Origin: Sphingomicrobium marinum | GTDB taxonomy: Bacteria; Pseudomonadota; Alphaproteobacteria; Sphingomonadales; Sphingomonadaceae | Direction of reading: 5' to 3' | NCBI RefSeq assembly: GCF_026157105.1 | Contig: NZ_JANPVQ010000001.1 | Span: 1,915,501 to 1,979,500, forward strand | DNA: 64,000 nt | Part shown: piece after piece, positions 9,077 through 17,090 of the stretch | Numbering within the stretch: position 1 is the stretch's first letter | Layout of the letters: every line of letters starts with the position of its first letter | Notes under the pieces: generated by a model | The model's input: the letters and a program-made list of their open reading frames with translations, nothing else | What the model was told of the DNA's origin: nothing | The model's database searches: none | Position numbers and translations under genes: made by a program

Positions 9077-10777
9077 ATGAACGAGACGATGACCGATATC
9101 GCGCGCCAGATGGCGGCGGCGGCCGACGCCATGATGGCGCAGACGGGCGTCAAGCGCCCTACCCTGCCCTTCGATCCGTTCGCCATTGCGGAGGCCAGCG
9201 GCAAGATGGCGATGAGCCTCGCCGCGCGCCCCGCCGATCTGATGGCGATCCAGATGAACGCCGCGCAGCAATGGGGCGAATTCTGGCAGAAGACGCTATC
9301 CAACGAGCCCGGCGAAGCCCCGCGCGACCGCCGCTTCCGTGGCAGCGACTGGCAAGACGATCCCTTTTACCGCGCGCTTCGCGATGCATATTTGCTGGCG
9401 TCCGAACAGATGCGCGACATCGTCGGCCTGGCCGATGGCGACGAAAAGGCACAGGCGATGAGCCGCTTCCTGCTCGACCAGTATCTGAACGCCATTTCGC
9501 CCGCCAACTACGCCATAACCAATCCCGACGTGGTCCAGCGCACGGTAGAGACCAAGGGTGCCAACCTCGTCGGCGGCTTCGCCAACTTCCTCGAGGACGC
9601 AATGAGCGGCAAGGGCATCGTCCAGCGCCGCAGCGATCCCGATGCCTTCGAGAAGGGCAAGACGATCGCCGCCACCCCCGGTGAAATCGTGTTCGAAAAC
9701 GAACTGTTCCAGCTGATCCAGTATAGGCCGGCCACCGAAAAGGTCGCTGCCGAGCCGTTGCTCTACGTGCCGCCGCTGGTGAACCGCTATTACATGATCG
9801 ACCTCGATCCCTCGCAGTCGTTCGTGAAATGGCTGGTCGAAGAAGGGCGCACCGTCTTCGTCATCAGCTGGGTCAATCCGGGCGAGGAATTGGCCGACAA
9901 AGGCGTCGAAGACTATGTTCTCAATGGCATCGTCACGGCTGCCGAGACGGTCAAGAAGCGCACCGGCGAAGCGCCCGACCTGTTCAGCTTCTGCCTCGGC
10001 GGCACGCTGGTCGCCATCGCGCTCGCCTATCTCGCCGCCGAGAAGCGCGCCGACCTCGTCAACAGCGCCACGCTGATCGGCAGCCTCGTCGATTTTTCCG
10101 ACATGCGCGACTGGTCGGCCTTCGTCCACGAAGGGCATCTCGACGCGCTCGAAGATCACCTCGCCCAGCAGGGCTTTATCGACAGCCTGGAACTGCAGCG
10201 CCTGTTTGCGGCGATGCGCGCCAACGACCTTATCTGGTCGAGCGTGATCAACCACTATCTCCTCGACAAGCCCGCCCCGCCGAGCGACCTGCTCTATTGG
10301 TTCGAAGATGGCGCGCGCATTCCGGCGGCGTTCCTCAAGAGCTACAACCGCGATCTCCTGCACGACAACAAGTTGGCCGAACCGGCGGGCTTCGAAGTCG
10401 GCGGCGTTCCCATCGATCTTGCCAAGATCGAGACGCCGATGATGGTCATCGCGCTGAAGGACGATCACGTGTCGGCGTGGGACGCGGTCTATCGCGGCGC
10501 CCGCAACATGGGGGCCGAATTCATTCTTGGCGGTTCGGGCCATAATGCGGGCGTCATCAATCCGCCCCATCGCAACAAGCACGGCTTCTGGACCGGCGGA
10601 AAGAAACTCCCGGAAAGCGCCGATGCATGGCTCGAAAAGGCCAAGCAGCATGACGGCAGCTGGTGGCCGCACTGGACCGGCTGGCTCGACAGCAAGGGTA
10701 GCGGCAAGAAGGTCGCCGCCCGCAAGATCAAGGACGGGATCGAACCTGCCCCCGGCCGCTACGCGATGATGCCATAA
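9077..10777 (+). CDS. phaC: Class I poly(3-hydroxyalkanoate) synthase
   Basis: 566 residues, typical of class I PhaC. The N-terminal PhaC_N region runs through NPDVVQRTVETKGANLVGG; the alpha/beta-hydrolase core carries the lipase-like box with Cys306 (FSFCLGGTL), the Asp motif (LKDDHVSAWD) and the His motif (GGSGHNAGVINPP), completing the Cys-Asp-His triad. The C-terminus has WWPHWTGWLDS and ends PAPGRYAMMP, both typical of the class. The enzyme polymerises (R)-3-hydroxyacyl-CoA into storage granules. It begins 5 bases after the acyl-CoA dehydrogenase stop and shares one base with the next start (TAATG), so it is embedded in the valine operon. No phaA, phaB, phaZ or phasin gene is nearby, though a 3-hydroxybutyrate dehydrogenase lies at 55.8 kb. 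Confidence 0.95.
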   Translation: MNETMTDIARQMAAAADAMMAQTGVKRPTLPFDPFAIAEASGKMAMSLAARPADLMAIQMNAAQQWGEFWQKTLSNEPGEAPRDRRFRGSDWQDDPFYRALRDAYLLASEQMRDIVGLADGDEKAQAMSRFLLDQYLNAISPANYAITNPDVVQRTVETKGANLVGGFANFLEDAMSGKGIVQRRSDPDAFEKGKTIAATPGEIVFENELFQLIQYRPATEKVAAEPLLYVPPLVNRYYMIDLDPSQSFVKWLVEEGRTVFVISWVNPGEELADKGVEDYVLNGIVTAAETVKKRTGEAPDLFSFCLGGTLVAIALAYLAAEKRADLVNSATLIGSLVDFSDMRDWSAFVHEGHLDALEDHLAQQGFIDSLELQRLFAAMRANDLIWSSVINHYLLDKPAPPSDLLYWFEDGARIPAAFLKSYNRDLLHDNKLAEPAGFEVGGVPIDLAKIETPMMVIALKDDHVSAWDAVYRGARNMGAEFILGGSGHNAGVINPPHRNKHGFWTGGKKLPESADAWLEKAKQHDGSWWPHWTGWLDSKGSGKKVAARKIKDGIEPAPGRYAMMP

Positions 10778-11850
10778 TGGATGCCATGACCACCGAAAAA
10801 GACGTACTGACGTACAAGCAAGGCGCCGCCGGCCGCCTTCGCCTCAATCGCCCCAAGGCCATCCATGCGCTGACCCGCGAGATGTGTCTCGACATGACCG
10901 CTGCGCTCGAAGAATGGCGCGACGACCCCGAGGTGCGGATCATCCTGATCGACCATGCCGAAGGCCGCGGGTTTTGCGCCGGCGGCGATGTGGTCAGCAT
11001 CGTCAAGTCGGTCGAAGGCCAGGGCCGCGCCGCGCGTGCCTTCTTCGCCGACGAATATCGCTTGAACCACCTTGAGTATACGTACCGCAAGCCGGGCGTC
11101 GCTTTCATGGACGGCATCACGATGGGCGGCGGCGTCGGGATCGCCTGTCCCTGCCGCTACCGCGTCGCGACCGAAAACACCGTCTTCGCGATGCCCGAAA
11201 CCACGATCGGAATTTTCCCCGATGTCGGCGGCGGGCGTTACCTGTCGCGCTTGCGCGGCCGCCTCGCCCAGTTCCTGGCGCTCACAGGCGCGCGGCTTGA
11301 TGGTGCCGAATGCAAGGCGCTGCGCCTTGCCACCCATTACATCCCGTCCGAGCGCCTCGAAGACGTGAAGAAGGCGATCATGGACGATCCCTACCGCGTC
11401 CAGGCGATCCTCGATGAACATGCCGAACCCGACCCGCCTGAAGCGCGGATCATGGGCAACCTCGACAAGATCAACGCGTATTTCGCGTCGGACGAACTCG
11501 AGGAGATCCTCGCAGCGCTCGATGCCGGCGCAGCCGATGGCGATGAATGGGCAGCGGCGGAAGCCGCGACTTTGCGCACCAAGTCGCCGATGGCCTGCAA
11601 GGTCAGCCTAAAACTGCTGACCGAGAGCCCCAAACAGCTCCATTTCGTCGACGAGATGGAGATGGAATACGGTATCATGGTGCGCCTGATCTATCACCCC
11701 GATTTCGCGGAAGGCGTGCGCGCCCTGCTGATCGAGAAAGACAAGAAACCGCAATGGCAACCGTCCGATCCCGCGGACATCAGCGAAGAAGAGGTTGATG
11801 CCTTCTTCGAGCCGCTGCCCGCGGATGAAAAATGGACGCCGCTGGACTAG
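10777..11850 (+). CDS. 3-hydroxyisobutyryl-CoA hydrolase (crotonase superfamily)
   Basis: 357 residues, the length of HIBCH-type hydrolases and longer than plain enoyl-CoA hydratases. Crotonase-fold motifs are FCAGGDVVSI (oxyanion loop), MDGITMGGGVGIACP and MPETTIGIFPDVGG, the last holding the Glu/Asp pair typical of HIBCH. It cleaves 3-hydroxyisobutyryl-CoA to free 3-hydroxyisobutyrate, the step between the enoyl-CoA hydratase and MmsB encoded next door. Its start overlaps the phaC stop by one base, implying translational coupling. Confidence 0.92.
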   Translation: MDAMTTEKDVLTYKQGAAGRLRLNRPKAIHALTREMCLDMTAALEEWRDDPEVRIILIDHAEGRGFCAGGDVVSIVKSVEGQGRAARAFFADEYRLNHLEYTYRKPGVAFMDGITMGGGVGIACPCRYRVATENTVFAMPETTIGIFPDVGGGRYLSRLRGRLAQFLALTGARLDGAECKALRLATHYIPSERLEDVKKAIMDDPYRVQAILDEHAEPDPPEARIMGNLDKINAYFASDELEEILAALDAGAADGDEWAAAEAATLRTKSPMACKVSLKLLTESPKQLHFVDEMEMEYGIMVRLIYHPDFAEGVRALLIEKDKKPQWQPSDPADISEEEVDAFFEPLPADEKWTPLD

Positions 11851-11862
11851 GAGCAAATGCGC

Positions 11863-12636
11863 ATGAGCTACGAAACCATCCTCGTCGAACAGAAGGGTGC
11901 CGTCACCCTCGTCACGTTGAACCGCCCCAAGGCATTGAATGCGCTTAACAGCCAAGTGCTGTCCGAACTGCAGGACGCGTTCGCCGCGTACGATGCCGAT
12001 GACAGCCAGCGCTGCCTCGTCCTTACGGGTTCCGAAAAGGCCTTTGCCGCAGGCGCCGACATCAAGGAAATGCAGGACCAGTCCTTTGCCGACATGTATA
12101 AGTCGGACTTCTTCAAGGGCTGGGAAAAGATCACCGCGACGCGCAAGCCATGGATCGCCGCGGTCGCAGGCTATGCGCTGGGCGGCGGGTGCGAAGTCAC
12201 CATGATGGCTGATTTCATCATCGCCGCCGACACCGCCAAGTTCGGCCAGCCCGAGATCAAGCTGGGCGTGACGCCCGGCATGGGCGGATCGCAGCGCCTC
12301 ACGCACGCCATCGGCAAGGCGAAGGCCATGCACATGTGCCTGACGGGCGAGATGATGGGGGCGGAAGAAGCGCTGTCCTCGGGCCTCGTCGCCAAGGTCG
12401 TCCCCACCGACGATCTGATCGATGAAGCCATGAAGACTGCCGAGACCATCGCCTCGATGGCCCCGCTCGCCGCGATGGCGAACAAGGAAATGGTCAACGC
12501 CGCCTACGAAATGACGCTGGCCGAAGGCATCAACTTCGAACGCCGCCTCTTCCACGGCCTGTTCGGGACGCAGGACCAGAAAGAGGGTATGAAGGCCTTC
12601 GTGGAGAAACGCCCGGGCGAGTGGACGGGCAAGTAA
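11863..12636 (+). CDS. Enoyl-CoA hydratase
   Basis: 257 residues, crotonase superfamily. I place the start at ATG 11863 because AGGAG is 9 bases upstream and homologues begin M-x-YETI; ATG 11857 is possible. Motifs: [10 protein letters not shown] (first oxyanion segment), [12 protein letters not shown] and [14 protein letters not shown], which contain the two catalytic Glu positions. In this operon it should hydrate methacrylyl-CoA to 3-hydroxyisobutyryl-CoA. It lies 12 bases after the hydrolase gene and 11 bases before mmsB. Confidence 0.93.
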   Translation: MSYETILVEQKGAVTLVTLNRPKALNALNSQVLSELQDAFAAYDADDSQRCLVLTGSEKAFAAGADIKEMQDQSFADMYKSDFFKGWEKITATRKPWIAAVAGYALGGGCEVTMMADFIIAADTAKFGQPEIKLGVTPGMGGSQRLTHAIGKAKAMHMCLTGEMMGAEEALSSGLVAKVVPTDDLIDEAMKTAETIASMAPLAAMANKEMVNAAYEMTLAEGINFERRLFHGLFGTQDQKEGMKAFVEKRPGEWTGK

Positions 12637-12647
12637 GGAGAGCGATC

Positions 12648-13547
12648 ATGTCGAAAGTCGCATTTATCGGGCTCGGCAACATGGGCGGCGGCATGGCCGC
12701 CAACCTCGTGAATGCCGGGCATGAGGTCGCAGCGTTCGATTTGTCCGAGGAAGCGCTCGATCGCGCCAAAGGCAATGGGTGCACCATTGCAAAAACCGCC
12801 GCCGACGCGGTCAAGGGCGCGGATGCGGTCGTCACGATGCTCCCTGCGGGCAAGCACGTCTCCTCCGTTTATGCCGAAAGCGTCATTCCGCATGCGAGCA
12901 AGGATGCGATCCTCATCGATTGTTCGACCATCGATGTCGCTACCGCACGCCAAGTCGCCAAGGATGCCGAAGCGGCTGGCCTCACCATGGTCGATGCTCC
13001 CGTCTCCGGCGGAATCGCTGCAGCCGATGGCGGCACGCTGACCTTCATGGTCGGCGGCAGCGCGGACGGTTTTGCCAAGGCACAGCTGATCCTCGATCCG
13101 ATGGGCAAGGCGGTGATCCATGCCGGCGACGCCGGTTCGGGCCAGGCCGCCAAGATCTGCAACAACATGCTGCTCGGCGCCACGATGGTCGCCACCTGCG
13201 AGACCTTTGCGCTCGCCGAAGCGCTCGGTCTCGACCTGCAGACGTTCTACGACATTTCGAGCCAGGCCTCGGGCCAGAGCTGGTCGATGACGAGCTACTG
13301 CCCCGTCCCCGGTGTCGGCCCCGAAACGCCCGCCGATCATGACTATGACGGCGGGTTCGCCGCTGCGCTGATGCTCAAGGACTTGCGCCTGGCGATGCAG
13401 GCCGCCGACAATGCGGAAGCCTACACGCCGATGGGATCTGCGGCAGAAGAGCTTTATGCGCGGTTCGTGGACCTTGGCGGCGAGCGCAAGGACTTCTCGG
13501 GCATCATCAAGATGATCGACGATAGCTGGGATGACGACCAGGGTTGA
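12648..13547 (+). CDS. mmsB: 3-hydroxyisobutyrate dehydrogenase
   Basis: 299 residues from ATG 12648 (AAGGAG 8 bases upstream). The N-terminal Rossmann motif is GLGNMGGGMAANL, followed by the beta-hydroxyacid dehydrogenase signature DAPVSGGIAAADGGTLTFMV and the catalytic-lysine region GQAAKICNNML. It oxidises 3-hydroxyisobutyrate to methylmalonate semialdehyde with NAD+, feeding MmsA. It is the last gene of the valine run. Confidence 0.95.
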   Translation: MSKVAFIGLGNMGGGMAANLVNAGHEVAAFDLSEEALDRAKGNGCTIAKTAADAVKGADAVVTMLPAGKHVSSVYAESVIPHASKDAILIDCSTIDVATARQVAKDAEAAGLTMVDAPVSGGIAAADGGTLTFMVGGSADGFAKAQLILDPMGKAVIHAGDAGSGQAAKICNNMLLGATMVATCETFALAEALGLDLQTFYDISSQASGQSWSMTSYCPVPGVGPETPADHDYDGGFAAALMLKDLRLAMQAADNAEAYTPMGSAAEELYARFVDLGGERKDFSGIIKMIDDSWDDDQG

Positions 13548-13578
13548 TCGCCTTCGCGCGCAACCCCACATCGGTATC

Positions 13579-14163
13579 ATGCAAATCCATATCGAACAGA
13601 CGCCCAATCCATCGACCCGCAAGTTCCTGCCGGGGCGCACCGTCATGGAAAGCGGGGGCCGCGATTTTCCCAGCTGGGAGGCCGCTGAAGCCAGCCCGCT
13701 CGCCGAAGCGCTGTTCGCCACGCACAATGTGGACGGAGTCTATTTCGGGCGTGATTTCGTCTCGGTCAGCGCCGCCCCGGGCGTCGAATGGCAAGTGCTC
13801 GAGCCGATGGTGCTCGAAATCCTGCTCGACCATTTCGTCACCGGCGCGCCGCTGTTCAAACCGGGCAAGGCCGATTTCGAGGTGGCCCCGCCGCCGATCG
13901 CCGATGATCTCGATTTCGAGGACGACCCGGCGGACGCCGAGATTATCGACCAGATCAAGGAATTGCTCGAAACGCGCGTCCGCCCCGCGGTGGCGCAGGA
14001 TGGCGGCGACATCGTCTATCGCGGCTACAAGGACGGCAAGCTTTATCTTGTGATGCAGGGCGCGTGTGCCGGCTGCCCATCGAGCACGATTACCTTGAAA
14101 AATGGCATCGAAAGCCTCGTGAAGCACTACGTTCCCGAAGTGGAAACCGTCGAGGCCGTTTAA
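13579..14163 (+). CDS. NifU/Nfu-type Fe-S scaffold/carrier protein
   Basis: 194 residues from ATG 13579, matching the family start MQIHIEQTPNP. Residues 1 to about 90 form an Nfu N-terminal domain (TRKFLPGR, DGVYFGRDFVSV); residues about 110-190 form the NifU C-terminal domain with the cluster-binding CxxC in GACAGCPSSTITLKNGIE. Proteins of this layout receive and pass on [4Fe-4S] clusters. Placement just before tsaB-rimI is common in alphaproteobacteria. Confidence 0.93.
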   Translation: MQIHIEQTPNPSTRKFLPGRTVMESGGRDFPSWEAAEASPLAEALFATHNVDGVYFGRDFVSVSAAPGVEWQVLEPMVLEILLDHFVTGAPLFKPGKADFEVAPPPIADDLDFEDDPADAEIIDQIKELLETRVRPAVAQDGGDIVYRGYKDGKLYLVMQGACAGCPSSTITLKNGIESLVKHYVPEVETVEAV

Positions 14164-14184
14164 GCGCCAAAAACTTGCGCTTTT
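14162..14184 (+). terminator. Weak hairpin after the Nfu gene, possible terminator
   Basis: AAGCGC and GCGCTT flank a 9-base loop and are followed by TTC, within the stop codon and the bases after it. The stem is only 6 bp, so termination would be inefficient. Confidence 0.4.
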
Positions 14185-14230
14185 CTGCAATTTATGTCCC
14201 AATCCCGACTCGGGGACTGGAGAAGCACGC

Positions 14231-14839
14231 ATGATCCTTGCGATCGACACGTCCACTGCTGCCTGCTCGACGGCGTTGTTCGGCGTCGACGGTGAACTCG
14301 TGGAGCGTCGACACGAGGTGATCGGACGCGGGCATGCCGAAAAGCTCGTCCCCATGATCGAAGATTTGCTGGGCAACCACGTGCCGACCCGGATCATCGT
14401 CGGAGTCGGCCCCGGCAGCTTCACCGGCATTCGCGTGGGCATTGCCGCTGCACAGGGAATGTCGATCGGCTGGTCGGTACCGCTGCATGGGATGAGCAGC
14501 CTTGCTTTGCTCGCCGCCGCGGCCGTGGGAACGGACAAGGTTGCCGCTGCGATGCAGGGCGGTCACGGCGAACTTTTCGTCCAGCAATTTACCTGCAAGC
14601 CACTCAAGCCCATCGCCGACCATCAAAGCCTCGCCCCGCCCGCCGCTGCGCGCGTTATCGATGCGGCGACCGTGGTTGGGCCGGGCGCGCAGGCGCTGGT
14701 CGATGCTCGCCACACGGGCGAAGCGTGGGATAATTATCCCGATGCGGCCAACGCGATGCACCTGCCTAAACCCCTGCGCAGCCTGCCCCCTAAACCGCTC
14801 TACGGGCGCCCGCCCGACGCCAAGCCGAAGGCCGCCTGA
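14231..14839 (+). CDS. tsaB: tRNA threonylcarbamoyladenosine biosynthesis protein TsaB
   Basis: 202 residues with the ASKHA fold start MILAIDTSTAACSTALF and the family segments IGRGHAEKLVPMI, VGVGPGSFTGIRVGIAAAQG. TsaB is the non-catalytic partner of TsaD in making t6A at position 37 of ANN-decoding tRNAs. The stop overlaps the rimI start by one base (TGATG), as in many genomes where the two are coupled. Confidence 0.93.
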   Translation: MILAIDTSTAACSTALFGVDGELVERRHEVIGRGHAEKLVPMIEDLLGNHVPTRIIVGVGPGSFTGIRVGIAAAQGMSIGWSVPLHGMSSLALLAAAAVGTDKVAAAMQGGHGELFVQQFTCKPLKPIADHQSLAPPAAARVIDAATVVGPGAQALVDARHTGEAWDNYPDAANAMHLPKPLRSLPPKPLYGRPPDAKPKAA

Positions 14840-15312
14840 TGGCGACGGCACCGCATCATGTCATGCTGCGCCGCGGCGGTTATGACGATCTCGATGCGGT
14901 GATGGTCGTCATGGAACGCGCCTTCGATCCGCATTACGGCGAAGCCTGGACCCGGTCGCAGTGCGCCGGCATCCTGCCGATGCTGGGCGTCAGCCTCGTC
15001 CTCGCCGAGGATGGCCCAACGCTGATAGGCTTTTCGCTCCACCGCACCATTTCCGACGAAGCCGAACTCATGCTGCTTGCTGTCGATCCGACGGCGCAGG
15101 GCCGCGGTATCGGGCGCATGTTGCTCGATCAATTCGCCGACGAGTGCGGGGAAAAGGGCGCGCACCGCCTCCACCTCGAAGTACGAGACGGCAACCCGGC
15201 GACCCACTTCTACGAAGCAGCCGGATACTGTGTCGCGGGCCGCCGTCGCCGCTATTATTGCGGTGACGAGGGCGATCGCCTCGATGCATTAACATATGTA
15301 AAGAATATCTAA
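14839..15312 (+). CDS. rimI: Ribosomal-protein-alanine N-acetyltransferase (GNAT)
   Basis: 157 residues. The GNAT acetyl-CoA loop is visible as LAVDPTAQGRGIGRMLLDQ, followed by LHLEVRDGNPATHFYEAAGY and a C-terminal RRRYY typical of RimI. It acetylates the N-terminal alanine of ribosomal protein S18 in E. coli; other substrates cannot be excluded. It is translationally coupled to tsaB. Confidence 0.9.
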   Translation: MATAPHHVMLRRGGYDDLDAVMVVMERAFDPHYGEAWTRSQCAGILPMLGVSLVLAEDGPTLIGFSLHRTISDEAELMLLAVDPTAQGRGIGRMLLDQFADECGEKGAHRLHLEVRDGNPATHFYEAAGYCVAGRRRRYYCGDEGDRLDALTYVKNI

Positions 15313-15348
15313 TTCTTTAACAGCCAACTTGAGCTTTTCTTGTTCTGC

Positions 15349-15374
15349 TCTTACGACGTTTCTCAGGCGTAAGA
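15349..15374. promoter_or_regulatory. Inverted repeat in the mucR leader, possible operator
   Basis: TCTTACG and CGTAAGA are separated by 12 bases in an unusually AT-rich intergenic stretch (15313-15410) just before mucR. MucR/Ros proteins bind AT-rich upstream DNA and commonly autoregulate; assignment of this dyad to MucR is inference. Confidence 0.4.
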
Positions 15375-15410
15375 ATTTAATGCTCATTCTGCTCGGGAAG
15401 ACTCAACAAC

Positions 15411-15836
15411 ATGACAGATGAAACAATGATCGACGACACGCTGATCGCGTTGACCGCGGACATCGTGGCAGCCCACGTCTCCAACAACATGGTAGCAGTA
15501 GGCGACGTGCCGCAACTTATTGAAAACGTGCATAACAGCCTGTCCAAGCTGCATGGCGCTGCGGCCGAAGAAGAGAAGCCCGAACCGGCCGTCTCGATCC
15601 GTTCTTCGATCAAGCCCGATTACATCGTCTGCCTCGAAGACGGGAAGAAGCTGAAAATGCTCAAGCGTCACCTAATGACGCACTACAACATGACGCCCGA
15701 CGAGTACCGCGCCAAATGGGGCCTGTCGCCCGATTACCCGATGGTCGCGCCCAACTATGCCGAACAGCGCCGCCAGCTTGCCAAGAAGATCGGATTGGGC
15801 ACCAAGGCGAAGCGCGGCGGCCGCAAGAAGAAATAA
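15411..15836 (+). CDS. mucR: MucR/Ros family zinc-finger transcriptional regulator
   Basis: 141 residues. The N-terminal oligomerisation half (LTADIVAAHVSNNMV, VPQLIENVHNSL) is followed by the prokaryotic Ros zinc finger, with Cys and Asp ligands in YIVCLEDGKKLKMLK and two His in RHLMTHYNMTPDEYR, and a very basic tail (KAKRGGRKKK). MucR proteins are H-NS-like global regulators of cell-cycle, envelope and polysaccharide genes in alphaproteobacteria. It is monocistronic, with an AT-rich leader and its own terminator. Confidence 0.93.
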   Translation: MTDETMIDDTLIALTADIVAAHVSNNMVAVGDVPQLIENVHNSLSKLHGAAAEEEKPEPAVSIRSSIKPDYIVCLEDGKKLKMLKRHLMTHYNMTPDEYRAKWGLSPDYPMVAPNYAEQRRQLAKKIGLGTKAKRGGRKKK

Positions 15837-15861
15837 CTCAGATCGAATTTTTCACGGCAAT

Positions 15862-15891
15862 AGGGGCGGGCAAATCGTTGCTCGCCCCTTT
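15862..15891 (+). terminator. Rho-independent terminator after mucR
   Basis: AGGGGCGGGCAA-ATCG-TTGCTCGCCCCTTT: a long GC-rich stem with one mismatch, ending in T. It lies 25 bases after the mucR stop. Confidence 0.85.
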
Positions 15892-15924
15892 CCTTATGCC
15901 GCGTGTGACTATATCTCCGCCAAC

Positions 15925-16353
15925 ATGAGCGAACGAGTTATCGATGTCGAAGCGCTGTGCGCCGAAAAGGGCCTGCGCATTACCGACCAGCGCCGCACCA
16001 TCGCCAAGGTGCTGAGCGAAGCCGACGATCATCCCGATGTCGACGCGCTGCACCGCCGTGCATCGCGCGTCGATCCCAACATCTCGATCGCGACCGTCTA
16101 TCGCACCGTACGCCTGTTCGAAGAAGCGGGGATCCTCGAGCGCCATGAATTCGGTGATGGGCGTTCGCGCTATGAAGCGGCGACCGACGATCATCACGAT
16201 CACCTCATCGACGTGGAAAGCGGCGAAGTCATCGAGTTTGTAGACGACGAACTCGAGGAACTGCAGAAGGTCATCGCCGAGCGGCTGGGTTATCGCCTCG
16301 TTGATCATCGCATGGAGATGTATGGCGTGAAGATCAAAAAGGACGGCGATTGA
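15925..16353 (+). CDS. fur: Fur family metalloregulator
   Basis: 142 residues from ATG 15925. A winged helix (LRITDQRRTIAKVLSEADDH, SIATVYRTVRLFEEAGILERHEF) precedes the dimerisation/metal domain with the DHHDHLIDVESGEVIEF motif. No CxxC structural zinc site is present, as in most alphaproteobacterial Fur/Mur proteins. It may respond to iron or manganese; sequence alone cannot decide between them. Its last bases overlap the next start codon (TTGA), coupling it to the acyltransferase gene. Confidence 0.92.
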   Translation: MSERVIDVEALCAEKGLRITDQRRTIAKVLSEADDHPDVDALHRRASRVDPNISIATVYRTVRLFEEAGILERHEFGDGRSRYEAATDDHHDHLIDVESGEVIEFVDDELEELQKVIAERLGYRLVDHRMEMYGVKIKKDGD

Positions 16354-17090
16354 TCCTCCTCGTCTTTCGGCTGGTCCTGCTGGCCGTTCTCCTTGCGCTT
16401 CTCATCATCCCGCACATCCTGTTCAAGGCGGTCACCGGCCGCGGTGCCGTCGGGCGGCTGTTTCTCAAGTGGGCAGCATGGATCATGGGTATCCGCGCCC
16501 GCCGGATCGGGCCTCCCCCGACTCCGCAGACGTTAATCGTCGCCAATCATGTCAGTTGGTTGGACATCTTGGTGCTCGGCGGAACGCTCGGCTGCGCGTT
16601 CGTAAGCAAGGATGAGGTCAAGAATAGCGCGTTCCTCAAATGGCTCGCCGACCAGCGCGAGACGCTCTATGTCGACCGCCAGGCGCGCCGCGATATTGCG
16701 CAGCAGGTCGCTGCCGTGCGCCGCCGTTTCGATCATTACCTGCCGCTCGCAGTCTTCCCTGAAGGCACCACCAATGACGGCACGAGCCTCGATCGCTTTC
16801 GCCCTGCCCTGTTCGGTGCAGTCATTCCCGCACCCGAAGGCGCCAGCCTCGTCCCCGTAGCGATCGACTATCGCGACGATGCGACCTTCGTTGCGTGGCA
16901 TGGTGATGAGGGCGGGCTAGCCAACTTCAAGCGCATCCTGTCGCGCTGGAAGCCGATTCATGTCGATATCCGCATGCTCGAACCCCTCGACCTGTCGGAA
17001 GACCGCAAGCTGCTCGCCGCGCGCGCCAGCGCAGCGATTGCCGACGCGCTTGGTTTGGCCGCCCCCAACGACTATAGCCCCGCGCCATGA
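16350..17090 (+). CDS. plsC: 1-acyl-sn-glycerol-3-phosphate acyltransferase
   Basis: 246 residues beginning at a TTG codon that overlaps the fur stop. An N-terminal hydrophobic segment (ILLVFRLVLLAVLLALLIIP) anchors it in the inner membrane. The acyltransferase motifs are NHVSWLDI (HX4D) and FPEGTTNDG. It makes phosphatidic acid from lysophosphatidic acid in phospholipid synthesis. Position between fur and miaB is conserved in sphingomonads. Confidence 0.92.
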   Translation: MILLVFRLVLLAVLLALLIIPHILFKAVTGRGAVGRLFLKWAAWIMGIRARRIGPPPTPQTLIVANHVSWLDILVLGGTLGCAFVSKDEVKNSAFLKWLADQRETLYVDRQARRDIAQQVAAVRRRFDHYLPLAVFPEGTTNDGTSLDRFRPALFGAVIPAPEGASLVPVAIDYRDDATFVAWHGDEGGLANFKRILSRWKPIHVDIRMLEPLDLSEDRKLLAARASAAIADALGLAAPNDYSPAP

